This document shows, one piece after another, positions 15,318-18,036 of a DNA stretch of 18,036 nt. Made by a program: the position numbers and the translations under genes. Below the pieces are notes generated by a model. It was not told the DNA's origin. It saw nothing but the letters and a program-made list of their open reading frames with translations, and did no database searches. Location: positions 1 to 18,036 of the forward strand of contig CAZXVW010000072.1 of assembly GCA_964644025.1 (NCBI GenBank). Direction: 5' to 3'. Origin of the DNA: CAZXVW01 sp964644025. Lineage in GTDB: Bacteria > Acidobacteriota > Terriglobia > Bryobacterales > Bryobacteraceae. Within the stretch, counting starts at the first letter, position 1, and each line of letters starts with the position of its first letter.

Positions 15318-16084
15318 GATTTCCGATTCCGTTCCCAGATCAGCCGCAGTCCCTCCAGCGTGAGGTTATCGTTGGCCTGGTTGATGTAGCGGGAGCCGCG
15401 CATGATCAATTCCGCCTGGCCCCCGGTGGCCACGGTCCGAGTCTGCGGGCCGAGCTGTTCAATGAGGCGTTCCAGAATTCCGTCGATCATGCCGATGGCG
15501 CCGTAATAGAGACCGGACTGCATCGAGGCCACCGTGTTGGTTCCGATCAGTTGCCTCGGCTCGCGGAAGTCCACCATCGGCAGGCGGGCCGCCTTGGCGA
15601 ACAGCCCGGCCACGGCGATCCCGATGCCGGCGCAGATAATCCCGCCCAGGTATTCCGCGCGGGCCGAAACGGCGTCGAAGGTGATGGCGGTGCCGAGGTC
15701 CACCACCACGCATGGGCCGCCATAATAATGGTAGGCCGCCACGCCGTTGACCACGCGGTCGGCGCCCACCTCGCTCGGGTTGTCGTAAAGAATTCGGAGG
15801 CCGGTGTCGGTCTGGGGAGTGACGAAGAGGGGGTCGCGGCCAAAGTAATCCCGGGACATTTCGCTGAGCGTCGGGTCCAGCGGAGGCACCACGCTGGAGA
15901 TGATGACGCCGTCGATGAGCGAGAAATCGAGCGAGGCCAGCGCGAACAGGTCTCGGAGAAGGACTCCCCACTCATCCTCGGTCTGCTCGTGCACGGTGCG
16001 GAGCCGCCACCGGTGCACCAGTTCACCGCCCCGAAACACGCCGATCGTGATGTTGGTGTTGCCGGCGTCCAGTGCCAGTAACAT
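15314..16084 (-). CDS. coaX: Type III pantothenate kinase
   Basis: A 256-aa ASKHA-fold kinase that phosphorylates pantothenate, the first step to coenzyme A. Signature motifs: DAGNTNITIGVF (phosphate 1, Asp6), PSEVGADRVVNGVAA (103-117, catalytic Asp109), VVVDLGTAITFD (126-137, monovalent-cation site), YLGGIICAGI (145-154) and ATGGQA (219-224). The length is typical. Type III enzymes resist feedback by CoA. ATG 16084 is preceded by GGAGGAG a few bases upstream. It heads a unit with the 230-aa unknown gene through a GTGA overlap and follows the composite serine-hydrolase gene by 42 nt on the same strand. Confidence 0.97.
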   Translation of the reverse strand: MLLALDAGNTNITIGVFRGGELVHRWRLRTVHEQTEDEWGVLLRDLFALASLDFSLIDGVIISSVVPPLDPTLSEMSRDYFGRDPLFVTPQTDTGLRILYDNPSEVGADRVVNGVAAYHYYGGPCVVVDLGTAITFDAVSARAEYLGGIICAGIGIAVAGLFAKAARLPMVDFREPRQLIGTNTVASMQSGLYYGAIGMIDGILERLIEQLGPQTRTVATGGQAELIMRGSRYINQANDNLTLEGLRLIWERNRKS

Positions 16085-16126
16085 ATCTCCTCCAGTTTAC
16101 AGCCGCCCGTACGCCGCCCCACCCGG

Positions 16127-18036
16127 TTACGGGCCCGGCGCCTGTCCCAAGCCCCGGGAGGCAGCCAGCGTGACGCGCTGGCCGCTGATCCAGTCTTCAA
16201 TGACGAGACGCCCGTTTTCCAGCCGCACATCATCGACTTTGCGGAAATTCGTGGGAACGCGCGTATAGAAGAGCAGGAAACGGGTCGAGATCTTCGACTT
16301 AGCCGGCAGCCAGCGGTAGGTCGGGACGCCGAACATCTTGCCTTGTGAGATTGATTCCCGCCGCGGCACGTCATACGGCTGGGTGGAGAACTCCAGCCCC
16401 CGGGCCATGTTGAGCGTTGGCGGATAGCTCTCCCAGGTTTGCAGCCACGGGTATTCGGTTCGCCGGAAGACCCAGCCGACGAGCAGATGCTTTTCCAGGT
16501 TCAGCGCGGTGGCGAACTCGAGCTCACGGTTGGGATCCATGAGGCTGGTGGTGTGATCCAGCGAGTCAGGGTGAGCCGGCGCCGCCCTCAGGTTGATCAG
16601 CCGGCCGTCGCGGCCGGGCGCCATGGGCCAGACGAAGTTTTTCCCGGGCGCCAGCCGGTGCGGGCGGTCGTCTTCGGGGGCGTAGGGTCTGGTCTGGGAC
16701 GGGCCGGCTGACAGATCCACCACGGTCACCACCGGAGCCAGAAACGGAGAGCCGATGGTGGCGTGCTCGGCCCAGACCACCGGGCGGTCAAACCCCAGCA
16801 GGTTTTCCAGTTCGCTGTCCACGTAGATCACGTTCTCTCCGTCGACGAGGCGGAAAGTCCGCTGGAAGCGTTCGCGGAGGATGGGTAGCTCGGCTTCCAG
16901 AGTCACCGTCATCGTATGGCCGGACTTGCCCGCAGCGACGACTCGCATGGGCTGCCGGTGGGCTTCGCCGTGCCCCGGGAGGCCGGCGGCCCGCTCCTCG
17001 GCGTGTTCAACCACCAGGATGCGGGGAGTTATTGTTTGCTGAAGGTCTTTGGCCGAGGCGGGACTGGGCTCGGTCGGGAGACCTTCGCCCATCCCAAGAC
17101 CTTCGCCCATAAATGAATGGGCGTGGGTGAAGTAGTTGTAGACGGTGGCGGAGAGGCGGCGGAAGATGGGGAAGCAGCGGTCCCAGTTGATCCAGTCGGT
17201 GTCCTCCCACAGGAGCAGGCCAAACAGGTAGTCGCCCTGGGGGGTGAAGACGATGCCGATGTCGGAGCGGGTATCGCCAACCCAGCCGTGTTTGTGGGCG
17301 ATGGGCACCTCCGGCGGCACACTGGCCCCGATGACGCTGCGCACGGGGTTGGTCTTCAGCCATTCTAACATCTCGCAGCAATCCTCGGCGGTGAGGTTGT
17401 CATAAGCTTCCAGCAGCTTGCCCTCGCCCTGGCAGCCCCGGTAGATCGCCTCCCACAGCACGGCCAGGTCGGCTAGCCGGGTCTGCATCATGGGATCGGG
17501 ATGGGTGTCAATGGCGGCCTCGTCGGGCGGCACTTTCACCTCGGGCAGTTCTGGCTTGGAAATGGGCGGCCAATGCACCCCGCCCTCGACATAATATGGC
17601 TGGCGCATGAAGGTGCGAGCCAGGCCCAGGTCGCGGAAAGTCTCATTCACCAGCTTCACTCCCTCCGTTGCGTCTCCTCCGCCGATGCCCATGAGTACCA
17701 GGTTGGAGGCGGCGTTGTTGCTCTCGGAGATCATGTAGGAGACGCTGAGCTGGATATCTTCGGGCAGGTCGCCGTCCCAGACGCGATAGGCGGTGACCAG
17801 GATGCCGGCCTTGAGCAGGCTCATTCCGGAGTACACCACGTGGACATTGTGGGTGAGTTCCTCGCCAGTGGAAAGATTCTTGACATAAAGTCCTGTAATA
17901 CCGCTGAAATCGCTGCTGATGTCGAGTAGCAGTGGCTTGAGATCGGCCAAGGTGAGGGGATCGGGGGCCGTCTCGGTGATGGTCAGCGAGATGGGCTCAG
18001 TTGCATCGGAGGCCAGGGCGGTGGTGATGGCCCTCA
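16127..18036 (-). CDS. Composite protein: class A beta-lactamase-like serine hydrolase joined to a mutarotase-like domain (5' end outside window)
   Basis: The frame is open from the right edge of the window to TAA at 16127, over 630 codons. Numbering from a TTG at 17950, residues 1-275 are beta-lactamase-like: SLLK with nucleophile Ser44 and Lys47, an SNN motif at 77-79 in the SDN position, and KHG at 220-222 in the KTG position. Family members act on beta-lactams or other ester or amide bonds; a true lactamase is not assured. A linker follows at 276-330 with MGEGLGMGEG and Pro-rich sequence. From about 331 the protein is beta-rich (VVWAEHATIGSPFLAPVVTV, FVWPMAPGRDGR) and resembles galactose-mutarotase/aldose-epimerase-like proteins, a tentative likeness. 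Since at least 28 codons continue upstream of 17950, the true start lies outside. The joined architecture is unusual: it could be a fusion or an assembly chimera. Confidence 0.72.
   Translation of the reverse strand, partial: RAITTALASDATEPISLTITETAPDPLTLADLKPLLLDISSDFSGITGLYVKNLSTGEELTHNVHVVYSGMSLLKAGILVTAYRVWDGDLPEDIQLSVSYMISESNNAASNLVLMGIGGGDATEGVKLVNETFRDLGLARTFMRQPYYVEGGVHWPPISKPELPEVKVPPDEAAIDTHPDPMMQTRLADLAVLWEAIYRGCQGEGKLLEAYDNLTAEDCCEMLEWLKTNPVRSVIGASVPPEVPIAHKHGWVGDTRSDIGIVFTPQGDYLFGLLLWEDTDWINWDRCFPIFRRLSATVYNYFTHAHSFMGEGLGMGEGLPTEPSPASAKDLQQTITPRILVVEHAEERAAGLPGHGEAHRQPMRVVAAGKSGHTMTVTLEAELPILRERFQRTFRLVDGENVIYVDSELENLLGFDRPVVWAEHATIGSPFLAPVVTVVDLSAGPSQTRPYAPEDDRPHRLAPGKNFVWPMAPGRDGRLINLRAAPAHPDSLDHTTSLMDPNRELEFATALNLEKHLLVGWVFRRTEYPWLQTWESYPPTLNMARGLEFSTQPYDVPRRESISQGKMFGVPTYRWLPAKSKISTRFLLFYTRVPTNFRKVDDVRLENGRLVIEDWISGQRVTLAASRGLGQAPGP
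17041..17123. repeat. Hairpins and direct repeat inside the linker of the composite gene
   Basis: GAAGGTCT (17041-17048) pairs with AGACCTTC (17079-17086), extended inward by GGCCGAG (17051-17057) with CTCGGTC (17069-17075). The 13-mer GACCTTCGCCCAT occurs at 17080-17092 and 17098-17110. CGCCCAT (17104-17110) and ATGGGCG (17117-17123) make a 7-bp hairpin. Such density of symmetry is typical of intergenic DNA, yet it is translated here as the linker. Confidence 0.7.

Overview
The window is a GC-rich bacterial chromosome segment. It starts inside a 23S rRNA gene and ends inside a protein gene. From memory of protein families, the content fits an Acidobacteriota lineage of the Solibacter/Bryobacter type: a BlaI/BlaR1-type repressor-protease pair, the SRP RNA-dnaX-ybaB-recR block, and type III pantothenate kinase followed by an unknown protein. 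That placement is inference and was not tested by a search. No gene-free stretch exceeds 300 bases; the longest are 1252-1468, 3567-3761, 4893-5045, 10642-10771 and 13179-13326.

Layout. 1-1251: the 3' third of 23S rRNA, a 131-nt spacer without tRNA, 5S rRNA and a strong terminator. 1469-3656 (minus): a BlaI-type repressor and an M56 BlaR1-type membrane protease. Their promoter has near-consensus boxes and is bracketed by two copies of a 15-bp AT-rich palindrome. The protease carries a long coiled coil where classical BlaR1 has a penicillin-binding sensor. 3765-4892 (plus): a secreted alkaline-phosphatase/sulfatase-fold protein split by one in-frame TGA. 5046-7837 (plus): SRP RNA, dnaX, ybaB/ebfC and recR, a widely conserved housekeeping block for protein targeting, replication and recombinational repair. 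7853-10641 (minus): a two-gene unit with a polyprenyl-phosphate glycosyltransferase (GT2) and a GT-C-like multi-membrane-span protein, joined by an ATGA overlap and probably acting in surface glycosylation. 10772-12337 (plus): an exported M20 metallopeptidase.

12372-18036 (all minus): a HpaI-type aldolase, an unknown 172-aa protein, a VapBC-type toxin-antitoxin pair, an unknown 230-aa protein coupled to coaX by a GTGA overlap, coaX itself, and a large open frame cut by the window end. That last frame joins a class A beta-lactamase-like domain to an unrelated C-terminal domain through a hairpin-rich linker.

Most of the window is ordinary housekeeping and accessory content. The points most worth checking are the twin-operator promoter with its coiled-coil BlaR1-type partner, the composite gene at the right edge (real fusion or assembly chimera), and the in-frame TGA in the phosphatase-like gene.
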